A DNA stretch of 64,000 nt from Sphingomonas sp. AR_OL41 (GTDB lineage Bacteria; Pseudomonadota; Alphaproteobacteria; Sphingomonadales; Sphingomonadaceae), in contig NZ_JARYTI010000022.1 in the NCBI RefSeq assembly GCF_029911635.1, positions 1 to 64,000 on the forward strand. The letters run 5' to 3'. Positions 36,511 through 43,973 of this stretch are shown piece by piece (positions within the stretch are counted from its first letter, which is position 1; every line of letters begins with the position of its first letter). The notes below the pieces were generated by a model. It was not told the origin of the DNA, did no database searches, and worked only from the letters and a program-made list of their open reading frames with translations. Both the position numbers and the translations under genes were made by a program.

Positions 36511-38898
36511 TCACTGTCGCGCGCGTAGCGTAATCCCGAACGTGCGCGGGTCGCTCGGCGTGGCCAGGATCAGGCCCGAATTGCCCGCCTGGATCGTCAC
36601 GTTCTGCAGATAATGGGCGTTGAACAGGTTGCGCGCGAAGATCGCCACCTCCAGGCCGTCGCGCGCGCGAAAACCGATGCTGCCATTGACCAGCGTGTAG
36701 CCGCCGATGACGGTATAGGCCGAGTCGGTCGGGTCGCCGAACTGGCGCGTCTGCGTCCGCGCATCGACATGCAGCGTGAAGCTGCCATGCAGGCGCGCGA
36801 CCGGTACGGTCAGGTCCCCGCCCAGCGTCGCCACCCATTTCGGCAGGCTCGGCAGCGCCTGACCGCTCAGGTCGCACACCGTCGTGTTGTTGCTGATCCG
36901 CTCGATCGGGCACGGCGCTGCCGGGTAGGAAGCATATTTGCCGTCGGCATAGGTAAGCGACGCGCGCAGCGAGAAGGTGCGCGTTACCAGCGCCGTCGCA
37001 TCGGCTTCGAAACCCGTGACCGTCACGCGCGGGATATTGGCGAGATAGGTGCGCAGCGCGGCTGCCGCACCGGTGTCGGTGACATTGGCCTGAAAATCGG
37101 TGACGCGGGTATAATAGCCGTCGATGTTGAGGGTCAGCCGGCGATCGAACCACTGTGTCTTCAGTCCGGCTTCAAAGGCGCTGTTCTGTTCGGGCCGCAC
37201 CACTGCGGTGTTGAGCGCCGGGCCGTTGAGGCTGTTGAGCGGCAGCCCCGACATGTTGATCCCGCCCGATTTCGCCCCGCGCGCGAAGCTCGCATAGCCG
37301 AACACGCCGTCGCTGACCTGATAGGAGATATTGGCCCGGCCGGTCAGCGCGCTGCCATCGACCTTGGCGTCGTAGCTCTGGCCGCGCAGGATCGAGCGCT
37401 GGCTGTTGATCTGTGCCGTGGTCAGCCCGGCGGGACCGCCAAAGGTGAAGGTCGCGTAAGAGCCCTTCTTGTCCTCATAGGTGTAGCGTAGCCCGCCGGT
37501 CAGCGTCAGGCGGGCGACGGGTCGCCAATTCACCTCGCCGAACGCGGCGTAGCTGTTGGACTGGAAATCGGTTCTCCCATCGGTGCCATAGCCGTCGAGC
37601 AGATTGGCCGGCAGCGCCGCCGATGGGCCGCCGAGCAGCCAGTAGGTCGCGAGCGGGCCATAGACCGAGATCGGCCGGCCGATCACGCGCTGGCGGAAGA
37701 AATAGAGCCCGCCGACATAGCTCAGCGTTTGCTCGCCGTTCGACGCGACGCGCAACTCCTGGCTATATTGGTCCTGCCGCGATGGAATGTGCTGGGTGAT
37801 CTGGATCGGGATGCCGGTATAGTCGCGGTCGTTCGCGGCGTCCCAGTTCCAGAAGCGCCACGCCGAGACCGAGGTCAGGGTGAGCGGCCCGAGACTCCAG
37901 TCGGCGATGCCCGTCACGCCGCCCTCATTGGTAGCCACGCCGAGCGCCGCGTCGATGTCGGTGACGCGGTCATAGGGGTTGGTGCTCGGCGGCAGGTAGG
38001 GGCCGCCCGGCAGGTTGGCGGCGAGTGCGGCATATTGCCGCGCGCTCGTCTTCAGCGTCGGGGCGACGCGCAGATAGACCTGGGTGCAGCATGTGCTGCG
38101 GAAATTGGTGAAGTCGGCGCTCAGGCGAAACTGGAAGCGGTCGTTCGGCCTGAACAGCAACTGGCCGCGCACCGCCTGGTTGCCGATCGCATTCTGCTTC
38201 GCGCCGGTGGGGACATTGTCGATCACCCCATCGCGCCGCGTGACGACGGCGGACAGCCGCGCCGCGAGCGTGTCGCTCAGCGGGCCCGATGCCGACGCCT
38301 TTGCCTGCAGAAATCCGTAATTGCCGGACGACAGTTCTTCGCTCGCCTCCGGTGTGAAGGTCGGTGCCCGGATAACGATGTTGATCGCACCGGCGGTGCT
38401 GTTCTTGCCGAACAGTGTGCCCTGTGGCCCGCGCAGCACCTCGATCCGTGCGATGTCGCTGAAGTCGAATGCCGCCGAGGCCGGGCGCGCGTGATAAACC
38501 TGGTCGACATAATAGCCGACGCCTGGTTCAAGCCCGTCATTGGCCTGGCTCACCGCAACGACGCTGCTGCCGAGGCCGCGCAGCGTGAAGGCGGTGTTGC
38601 GCGGGTTGGCCGAGCTGTAGTTCAGCGACGGCACGAGTAGCGAAAGCTGCTGAGTGTTGACCGTGTAGGCGCGGTCGAGCAGCGCGCCATCGACGACCGC
38701 GAGCGATTGCGGCACCTGCTGGGCGTTCTCTGCGCGGCGTCGCGCCGTGACGATGACGTCGCGCAAATCTTCATTTGCCGCGACCGCCCCATCGCCTGCT
38801 TTCGATTCCGCTATCGGGCTTCCTCGCGCCACGGCAGGGCAGGGCGCAACTGTCATGCTGCCTGCAAGCAATATCACCGCCGATATTCGCGTCTGCAC
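36511..38898 (-). CDS. TonB-dependent receptor in an operon with modE
   Basis: A 795-aa outer-membrane receptor. GTG start with GGAGG five bases upstream; signal peptide 1-24 (after AVA); TonB box DVIVTAR (47-53); plug signature VEVLRGPQGTLFGKNSTAGAINI; barrel ending FGITLRARQ. CC in FRSTCCTQ is notable because the receptor at 10864 has EDCCAAAY at the same place. The promoter overlaps a near-perfect ModE-type palindrome (38908-38946) and modE follows 12 bp downstream. I infer control by Mo/W status and hence a metal-oxyanion or metallophore substrate. Confidence 0.93.
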   Translation of the reverse strand: MQTRISAVILLAGSMTVAPCPAVARGSPIAESKAGDGAVAANEDLRDVIVTARRRAENAQQVPQSLAVVDGALLDRAYTVNTQQLSLLVPSLNYSSANPRNTAFTLRGLGSSVVAVSQANDGLEPGVGYYVDQVYHARPASAAFDFSDIARIEVLRGPQGTLFGKNSTAGAINIVIRAPTFTPEASEELSSGNYGFLQAKASASGPLSDTLAARLSAVVTRRDGVIDNVPTGAKQNAIGNQAVRGQLLFRPNDRFQFRLSADFTNFRSTCCTQVYLRVAPTLKTSARQYAALAANLPGGPYLPPSTNPYDRVTDIDAALGVATNEGGVTGIADWSLGPLTLTSVSAWRFWNWDAANDRDYTGIPIQITQHIPSRQDQYSQELRVASNGEQTLSYVGGLYFFRQRVIGRPISVYGPLATYWLLGGPSAALPANLLDGYGTDGRTDFQSNSYAAFGEVNWRPVARLTLTGGLRYTYEDKKGSYATFTFGGPAGLTTAQINSQRSILRGQSYDAKVDGSALTGRANISYQVSDGVFGYASFARGAKSGGINMSGLPLNSLNGPALNTAVVRPEQNSAFEAGLKTQWFDRRLTLNIDGYYTRVTDFQANVTDTGAAAALRTYLANIPRVTVTGFEADATALVTRTFSLRASLTYADGKYASYPAAPCPIERISNNTTVCDLSGQALPSLPKWVATLGGDLTVPVARLHGSFTLHVDARTQTRQFGDPTDSAYTVIGGYTLVNGSIGFRARDGLEVAIFARNLFNAHYLQNVTIQAGNSGLILATPSDPRTFGITLRARQ

Positions 38899-38907
38899 AA
38901 GGCCTCC

Positions 38908-38946
38908 GATCAGCCGTTGTATAGTGAAGCTATATAACGGCTGATC
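38908..38946. promoter_or_regulatory. ModE-type operator
   Basis: A 39-bp inverted repeat: arms 38908-38924 (GATCAGCCGTTGTATAG) and 38930-38946 (CTATATAACGGCTGATC), 17 bp with one mismatch, spacer TGAAG. The core CGTTGTATA-N7-TATATAACG matches the known ModE box pattern of two CGNTATATA half sites. It starts 10 bp upstream of the receptor GTG and includes the likely -10 (TATAGT/TATATA) and edge of the RBS, a position suited for repression by molybdate-bound ModE. Confidence 0.8.
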
Positions 38947-39003
38947 GGCCCTGTCGCCTGTCTGATGGTGCGGAGGGTAACCCTTGGTCTCGTTCGGGTG
39001 CCT

Positions 39004-39675
39004 TCAGCGCTTCGTCGCGAACCAGATCACATGGCGCGGGCCTTTGCCGTTCGACCGCGCCCGCACCACGACCTCCTCGACCGCGAAGTTCGCATCGCGC
39101 AAGCGCCGCGCGAACGCCGGATCGGGCGCCGCCGACCAGATCGCGAGCACGCCGCCGCGCATCAGCGCGGCATGCGCCGCGTCGAGGCCGCGCGCCGAAT
39201 AGAGCCGGTTGTTGCCGCGCCGCGTCAGCCCGTCGGGGCCGTTGTCCACGTCGAGCAGGATCGCGTCATAAGCGCCATCACCCTCGGCGATCAGCGCCAC
39301 GACATCGTCCTCGATCACCGTGACGCGCGGGTCGTCGAGGCACCCGGCGGTCAGCGTCTCCATCGGCCCGCGCGCCCAGGCGATGATCTCGGGCACCAGC
39401 TCGGCGACCGTCAGCCGCGCCTTGGGGCCGAGCGCGGCGAGCGCGGCGCGCAGCGTGAAGCCCATGCCATAGCCGCCGATCAGCAGATGCGGCGCGGCGC
39501 GCGCGGCGAGCAGCGCGCAGGTCATCGTCGCCAGCGCCTCTTCCGATCCGCTCATCCGGCTGTTCATCAACTCGTTGCGCTCGAGCACGATCATGAAGTC
39601 GTCGCCGCGCCGGAACAAGCGCAGCGGTTCGCCGCCGGGTACCTCGGCCGTGCCGATCAATTCGCGCGGGACCAT
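39004..39675 (-). CDS. Spermidine-synthase-like methyltransferase-fold protein
   Basis: A 223-aa protein with a SAM-type Rossmann fold related to polyamine synthases. Motif I is LLIGGYGMGFTLRAAL, the acidic end of strand 2 is VAELVPEIIAWARG, and post-I is VIEDDV and YDAILLDVDNGPDGL. It lacks the N-terminal beta domain of true SpeE and is close to short SpeE-like proteins of unknown substrate. ATG at 39675 has GGAG nine bases upstream; ATGs at 39690 and 39714 are alternatives. It lies downstream of the HTH protein gene on the same strand, separated by ~55 bp. Confidence 0.8.
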   Translation of the reverse strand: MVPRELIGTAEVPGGEPLRLFRRGDDFMIVLERNELMNSRMSGSEEALATMTCALLAARAAPHLLIGGYGMGFTLRAALAALGPKARLTVAELVPEIIAWARGPMETLTAGCLDDPRVTVIEDDVVALIAEGDGAYDAILLDVDNGPDGLTRRGNNRLYSARGLDAAHAALMRGGVLAIWSAAPDPAFARRLRDANFAVEEVVVRARSNGKGPRHVIWFATKR

Positions 39676-39729
39676 GCTGTGTCGCTCCATCGCGACGCGG
39701 GGGCGTCGCTGCACGTCGCTGGCGCAGCG

Positions 39730-40764
39730 CTAACCGCAAGGCAACCCCTGAGCAGAGCCGCGCGCCCTGTGGCCGGGCATGGACAAGCGATCGGGCAAGG
39801 CGAAGCGCGGGCCGAAATCGAGCAGGGCCGGCCGCGCCTTCAGATAAAGCGACGCCGGCCGATCGAGCGCGAACCCGCTCGCGGCGAGCCGCGCGAGGAT
39901 CTGCGCGGTACGCTCGGCGACGATCCGCGCCCCGCCTAGTTGCGACGGCGTCGACATCCACGCGCTCGAAACGATCAGGCCGCCGCGCCGCCGTTGCAGC
40001 CGCCCGTCGGCGAGCATGTGCGCAATGTGTCGCCCGGTGGTGGAATAAGGCAGGTCCAGCGCCCGCGCCACCGCCGCCGCGCCGACCGGCAGGCGCCACG
40101 ATTCGGGCGGCACCGTATCGCTCTCGCTATAGCGATGGGCGCGCTCGCCATCATAGGTGATTGGGCGGGCATTGGCGACCATGACGCTGCCGTAGAGCAA
40201 CACATCCATCCAGTCGTCATGCTGGCCGGCATGGAATTCGATCCCGATCAACAGCAGGTCGATCGCCGCCGCGATGGTGGCCTGTCGGCCATGCGCAACG
40301 CCACCGCGCTGCGCCGGAAGTGGCAGGGCGAAGTCGACCATGTCCTCGATCAGCCGGATCATGATGTCGTGCAGGTGGTTGAGCGCAGCGGCGATTGTCT
40401 TGTCAGCGATCGCCTCGGGCGCGACACGGACGCGCACGCCATCGCGACGGCAAAGCCCGGCGGCGATCAATGCCATGATGTGCCGCCGCACCGTTTCGAA
40501 CGGCCGGTCGAGCGAGGCGGCAAGGGCATTGACGCTGGCGCCCGGCTGCGATGTGCCATGACCGGTCGCCATTCCCTTCGCATGGTCGCGAAGCGCGCTT
40601 GCCTCGCGCAACAGGGCGAAGAAGATCACCGCGCGGTCGAAATTGCCGTCAAAGGCGCGGGTGATCGTCGCCGCGCCGCTGACCTGCATTTCCATGATGA
40701 TCCGCGTGGCGATGCGGTTGCGTGGGCGACGTGGCGCCTCCGCCAGCGAAGCAATCAGATTCAT
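39730..40764 (-). CDS. Double winged-helix transcription-factor-like protein
   Basis: A 344-aa protein I cannot name. It has two similar HTH units: SVNALAASLDRPFETVRRHIMALIAAGLCRRDG (about 77-109) and GAAAVARALDLPYSTTGRHIAHMLADGRLQRRRGG (about 225-260). Each has the small-residue turn and an Arg/His recognition helix followed by a wing, like MarR/IclR-type winged helices. The second unit is followed by LIVSSAWMSTPSQ and a helical C-terminus. An internal duplication means the monomer could bind a palindrome alone. ATG at 40764 chosen; an upstream ATG at 40827 is possible. Confidence 0.72.
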   Translation of the reverse strand: MNLIASLAEAPRRPRNRIATRIIMEMQVSGAATITRAFDGNFDRAVIFFALLREASALRDHAKGMATGHGTSQPGASVNALAASLDRPFETVRRHIMALIAAGLCRRDGVRVRVAPEAIADKTIAAALNHLHDIMIRLIEDMVDFALPLPAQRGGVAHGRQATIAAAIDLLLIGIEFHAGQHDDWMDVLLYGSVMVANARPITYDGERAHRYSESDTVPPESWRLPVGAAAVARALDLPYSTTGRHIAHMLADGRLQRRRGGLIVSSAWMSTPSQLGGARIVAERTAQILARLAASGFALDRPASLYLKARPALLDFGPRFALPDRLSMPGHRARGSAQGLPCG

Positions 40765-41042
40765 CCCGGCGGCCCCCCAGCCGCAGTCATTTCGGGTACT
40801 CGCGCCCTTGCGCAGGATCAATGACATCAGTCAAAGGCGCCGCAAAGAAAAATGGCATGGGTCGTGTCGCAATGGGTCGAGTGAGCGTATGGCGCCGAAA
40901 GCGCCTGTCATCTGCATTATGGGCGCGCGATTTTGCGCCGCGCCAACCGGTCGCCGAGAGCAATGGCAACGATATTGTCGCGCTGCGCCGCGCCATTGGC
41001 CCCGGCCTGGTCGACGTCGCGCTCTTTCGCCGCTGAGTCGTT

Positions 41043-41411
41043 TCAGGCGGGGCTGACGCCGTAAGCGTCGGCCAATAATTTCACCGGATCGATCGGCTGG
41101 TCGACGCCGCCGCCGGCGACGTCTCGACCGAGCATATCCTCGATCGCCTCGACCAGGTGGCCGACATCGTCCCGCGACGCCCAGCTCTTCTCATTCACCT
41201 GGAAAATCCAGTCGAGGATCTGGGCGGAATCGGTCATCTCGTCGACCGGCACGAAATACTCCATCTCGCCGCGTTGGTAGACGAGACGGGCGTCGCGGAG
41301 ATCTATCGTCCATGGCCCCCAACCCCGCTGCTTTCGCGACCGCGCGCGGGGAGCAGCGAAGTCGTCACGGGTGACCTGTTCGAGCGAGCCCCTGGGGTCG
41401 ATACTTTTCAT
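41043..41411 (-). CDS. Hypothetical protein, third gene of the HTH operon
   Basis: A 122-aa soluble protein without recognised domains. The core WGPWTIDLRDARLVYQRGEMEYFVPVDEMTDSAQILDWIFQVNEKSWASRDDVGHLVEAIEDML reads like a compact alpha/beta fold with Trp and acidic residues, reminiscent of small phage-type or anti-restriction-sized proteins, but this is only an impression. It begins 1 bp after the stop of the 103-aa gene, so both belong to the operon that opens with the small HTH gene at 41899. Confidence 0.65.
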   Translation of the reverse strand: MKSIDPRGSLEQVTRDDFAAPRARSRKQRGWGPWTIDLRDARLVYQRGEMEYFVPVDEMTDSAQILDWIFQVNEKSWASRDDVGHLVEAIEDMLGRDVAGGGVDQPIDPVKLLADAYGVSPA

Positions 41412-41412
41412 C

Positions 41413-41724
41413 TCACATCCCCACCGTCAGCGCCTCAATCGCCACGCGGGCGACGCCGGCTTCGCGGGTAATGCCCGCAATCGTCAGGTCGGCGACCAGT
41501 TGCGCGCGTACCGGCAATTCAGCCTCGGGGAGCCTTTCCAGCCACGCCTCCAGCGCCGGTGAATCGGGCGCCTCGATCGCCAGCGCGTGGCGCGCGCCGG
41601 TAAAGGTGGCGCTCGACCAGCGCCGCGTCTCGGCGCGCGCCAGCGTCACCGCGCAACCTGCGCGCCGCGCATCCGCCTCGATTGCCCGCATCAACAGCAT
41701 CGCCGGGTCCGCCTCACGCGCCAT
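41413..41724 (-). CDS. Hypothetical protein, second gene of the HTH operon
   Basis: A 103-aa hypothetical protein. It overlaps the small HTH gene by 11 bp and precedes the 122-aa gene by 1 bp, so co-translation of the three is likely. Sequence alternates predicted strands and helices (CAVTLARAETRRWSSATFTGARHALAIEAPDSPALEAWLERLPEAELPVRAQLVADLTI). Possible homologs are only small uncharacterised proteins from sphingomonads. No signal peptide or TM helix. Confidence 0.65.
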   Translation of the reverse strand: MAREADPAMLLMRAIEADARRAGCAVTLARAETRRWSSATFTGARHALAIEAPDSPALEAWLERLPEAELPVRAQLVADLTIAGITREAGVARVAIEALTVGM

Positions 41725-41899
41725 GGGTTTGTTCGGCGGCGAGAAACGCCTCGATCCGCGCGACCAGCGGCGCGCGCGGTTCGCGCCCGTTGCGGATGTC
41801 GCGCACGAGCCGCGGGTCGTTCGCGGCGCGGCGGCCGAACGTGGTTTCCGGCATCTGGGTGGCGCGCAGATAGCGGTTGATCTTGCCGAGCAGTGACAT
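41714..41899 (-). CDS. Small HTH-like DNA-binding protein
   Basis: A 61-aa protein, ATG at 41899. The central part MPETTFGRRAANDPRLVRDIRNGREPRAPLVARIEAFL reads as a short HTH: TFGRRAANDPRLV as the first helices and RDIRNGREP as recognition and turn. It lies divergent from the S24 repressor gene across an 82-bp intergenic operator, as Cro does relative to CI in temperate phages. The frame upstream of 41899 covers the operator and is not used. Confidence 0.7.
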   Translation of the reverse strand: MSLLGKINRYLRATQMPETTFGRRAANDPRLVRDIRNGREPRAPLVARIEAFLAAEQTHGA

Positions 41900-41958
41900 G
41901 GGCCCTCCGTGACGAGTCGAGATGATGTTCCTTTTTTGTTCTATCAATTCCAACTTGT

Positions 41959-41974
41959 CTAGGAAAAATCCTAG
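41959..41974. promoter_or_regulatory. Palindromic operator of the divergent S24/HTH pair
   Basis: CTAGGA-AAAA-TCCTAG is a perfect 6-bp inverted repeat with a 4-nt spacer, in an AT-rich stretch between two divergent DNA-binding-protein genes and 8 bp before the S24 ATG at 41982. The location suits autoregulation by either protein. Confidence 0.65.
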
Positions 41975-41981
41975 TGCTACT

Positions 41982-42611
41982 ATGTCCGTTATGGAGGCAA
42001 TCGACCCACGCCCCGCGCTCGACGCGCTGATCACCGAACGCGGCGTCGGTTATGCCGCACTGTCGCGCATGATCGGCCGCAATGAGGCCTATCTTCAGCA
42101 GTTCATCAAGCGCGGCACGCCGCGCGCACTGGCCGAGCGCGACCGTCGCCTGCTCGCGGCTTTCCTGCGCGTCGACGAGGAAGTGTTGGGCGGCCTGCCC
42201 AGCGCCGCGCCGCCGGCGATTCGCCGATTGGATCTGGCGGCGTCCGCCGGACCGGGCCGGCTCGCCGAGGACGATCGGTCGGCCGGCAGCATGGTCGTCG
42301 ATCCGACGATCCTCGCCGGCCGCGACCCGTCGCGCCTGTCGCTGCTCCCGGCGCGCGGAGAATCGATGGAGCCGCTAATCCATGACGGGGACATTATGCT
42401 GGTCGATGAAAGCGACCGCCGCCCGGCGCCGCGCGGCGGCATCTATGTCATCCGGCTCGATGACACGCTGATCGTCAAGCGGCTCACCGCCAGCGCGGGG
42501 CGGGTGACCATCGCCAGCGACAATCCCGCCTTCCCGCCGATCGCCCCGCGCCCGGCGGGTGAGGTCGATATCATCGGCCGCGTGGTGTGGCTGTCGCGGA
42601 CGCTGGGATAG
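41982..42611 (+). CDS. S24-family (LexA/CI-type) peptidase-regulator
   Basis: A 209-aa protein with an HTH-like N-terminal domain (VGYAALSRMIGRNEAYLQQFIKRGTPRALAERDRRLLAAFL) and a C-terminal peptidase S24 domain. The Ser-Lys dyad is visible: S128 in ARGESMEPLIHDGD and K166 in TLIVKRLTA. An Ala-Gly bond in LAASAGPG (A89-G90) fits the self-cleavage site. Such proteins are phage CI-like or SOS-type repressors inactivated by RecA filaments. Its ATG at 42 (41982) is preceded by the palindrome; MEAID at 41991 is the alternative. An SOS-linked role is inference. Confidence 0.88.
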   Translation: MSVMEAIDPRPALDALITERGVGYAALSRMIGRNEAYLQQFIKRGTPRALAERDRRLLAAFLRVDEEVLGGLPSAAPPAIRRLDLAASAGPGRLAEDDRSAGSMVVDPTILAGRDPSRLSLLPARGESMEPLIHDGDIMLVDESDRRPAPRGGIYVIRLDDTLIVKRLTASAGRVTIASDNPAFPPIAPRPAGEVDIIGRVVWLSRTLG

Positions 42612-42633
42612 TGCACGGCAGGTCGTTCTAAAG

Positions 42634-42650
42634 CCCCTGCCTTTCAGGGG
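42634..42650. terminator. Hairpin after the S24 gene
   Basis: CCCCTG-CCTTT-CAGGGG is a 6-bp perfect stem 22 bp after the S24 stop. On the minus strand it is followed by CTTTAGAAC, so it may act weakly for the minus-strand gene at 42768 as well. The rest of 42651-42767 shows nothing recognisable. Confidence 0.4.
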
Positions 42651-42767
42651 ACGGATTGGCGTGGGGGCCTCGCCCCGTCGATCGATGGTGTCGGAACGGG
42701 AAAGGTGGTGAATCCGCGAAACTTTGCTTTGGACAGTGCCCGCGGGAATGCAGCCATTTACCGCTGA

Positions 42768-43151
42768 TCAAGCCAGTTCTCTCACGATCCGATCAAGCAC
42801 TGTTGCCACATTCGCGTATACGCGGAGAGGCCACTGCATTTCGATAGGAAGAGAAGCGCCACGTATAATAGCCCCTACTGCAAGTGGAGCATCTGGTTCG
42901 CCGCGCAGCCGCATAATGCTCTGCAAAGACGCAAGTTCGAGTGATTGAACCTCGTCGTACCTGCATTCAATAGCAGGGGTCGCTCCCTCATAACGAAAAC
43001 CCAATTCTGAGAGCGTGAGCGTCATCGCGCCATCTGCGACTTGATAGATCGCTTTGCCAAAAGCCGAACTCGACGAAATGGCCCATTGTCCATTCCCAGC
43101 AGCGACGGCCGAAGCCAGCTGCTGCCTGATCCACCGTTCGACTCTGGCCAC
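42768..43151 (-). CDS. Hypothetical protein
   Basis: A 127-aa ORF of lower GC than its neighbours. Amphipathic segments (VERWIRQQLASAVAAGNGQWAIS; LTLSELGFRYEGATPAIECRYDEVQSLELASLQSIMRL; WPLRVYANVATVLDRIVREL) look like a strand-rich small domain ending in a helix, reminiscent of PH-like sensor modules, without any named motif. No clear RBS. Isolation between repeats and biased composition allow that it is a foreign or young gene. Confidence 0.5.
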   Translation of the reverse strand: MARVERWIRQQLASAVAAGNGQWAISSSSAFGKAIYQVADGAMTLTLSELGFRYEGATPAIECRYDEVQSLELASLQSIMRLRGEPDAPLAVGAIIRGASLPIEMQWPLRVYANVATVLDRIVRELA

Positions 43152-43240
43152 AATAGCGCGCCTCCCGCCCAGTTTGTACGCCTAAGCGCCCACCGACGGA
43201 GTGACCACAAATGGCGCGATAGCAGCCCAGGGCGTCAGCC

Positions 43241-43297
43241 TTGAAACATGCCCGTCAGGACCATGATAGGCTCTCCTGACGCATGGGCATATTTCAA
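43241..43297. repeat. Imperfect long inverted repeat
   Basis: TTGAAACATGCCCGTCAGGA (43241-43260) pairs with 43274-43297, whose reverse complement is TTGAAATATGCCC plus a 4-nt insertion plus GTCAGGA. About 20 bp pair around a 13-nt loop. It lies in the 208-bp gene-free stretch 43152-43359, where nothing else is recognisable. Confidence 0.6.
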
Positions 43298-43359
43298 CCG
43301 TCAGCCCAGCGCAGCGCAGACGATCAAGGCCATCGTGCGCCTCGCCGCGACCACCCCGT

Positions 43360-43536
43360 TCAATCCCGACTAACCAGCCACAACACCACCGAAAGCGCCG
43401 CCGCGACACCGATCCCGACGAGCAGCCCGATCGTCGGCTGCCCCCGAAACAGGCCGATCACGGCGCCGCCCATCGCACCGAGCGCGATCAGCAGGCCGCC
43501 GGCGAGCGGGGTCTTGCGGGGTGGTTTGCTGGCCAT
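43360..43536 (-). CDS. Small two-helix membrane protein
   Basis: A 58-aa protein read directly from the sequence. After a basic start (MASKPPRKTP) come two TM helices, LAGGLLIALGAMGGAVIGLF (11-30) and TIGLLVGIGVAAALSVVLWLV (35-55), with an Arg-Gly-Gln turn between. The Gly-rich helices (GAMGGAVIG, GLLVGIG) suggest tight packing or oligomerisation. Longer frames over the same bases lack this quality. Its function is unknown. Confidence 0.6.
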   Translation of the reverse strand: MASKPPRKTPLAGGLLIALGAMGGAVIGLFRGQPTIGLLVGIGVAAALSVVLWLVSRD

Positions 43537-43705
43537 GAAACGGCACTGCCACGTCCCGCTGCGGGATGCCAGTGTCCCCGTGCGGGACCGGTGGGGCGGC
43601 GCGTTTCAAAGCGTTTACCACCGTCACCCGCCGTTCGGCGTCGATCCGCTATAATGGCATGTCCCTTGTAACCTCTCCCGCGTTACCGCGTTGGAGAATA
43701 ACCGA

Positions 43706-43918
43706 ATGTCGTTCATGCCGTTTCTCGCCGATCGCCGCGCCATCGCCGATGCCGACACGCTGATCGCGATGTTCGGTGACGATGCCGGGCTCGAGGCGGC
43801 GGCGCGCGCCGATCAGAGCCGCGACATCGGCAACCACATCCACTTCTGCCACTGGCGCCAGATCGAGCGGCTGATCGTGCTGCTGTCGGTCAATCGCGCC
43901 ATCGGCACGGTACACTGA
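43706..43918 (+). CDS. Small conserved-looking hypothetical protein
   Basis: A 70-aa protein, ATG at 43706 with GGAG 9-10 bases upstream. Sequence: helix-rich, with the blocks LADRRAIADADTLIAMFGDDAGLEAA and NHIHFCHWRQIERLIVLLSV. The HxHFCHW cluster of His and Cys could bind a metal, but it may simply be a helix face. A TATAAT at 43650-43655 within CGCTATAATGGCAT lies 50 bp upstream; the same 14 bases occur before phaZ. I recall such proteins only from sphingomonads. Confidence 0.7.
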   Translation: MSFMPFLADRRAIADADTLIAMFGDDAGLEAAARADQSRDIGNHIHFCHWRQIERLIVLLSVNRAIGTVH

Positions 43919-43973
43919 TTTTCGACTGATCTCGATTGCTTGCGGTGGCGCCCGCTCGTCCGTAGGACGGGGC

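Noticed and set aside
40821..41036. 71-codon forward frame with AGGA just before its ATG
   Set aside because: The spacing of only 3 nt to AGGA and the Arg/Ala-rich, motif-free product do not support a gene; left unannotated.
41043..42611. Prophage
   Set aside because: Only regulatory-type genes are present; no integrase, att duplication, terminase, capsid or lysis gene.
43537..43705. Tandem GTCCCGCTGCGGGA-like hairpins before the 70-aa gene as a riboswitch
   Set aside because: Two short GC-rich stem-loops (near 43554 and 43574) without a conserved core of any riboswitch class; more likely a terminator or decayed repeat.
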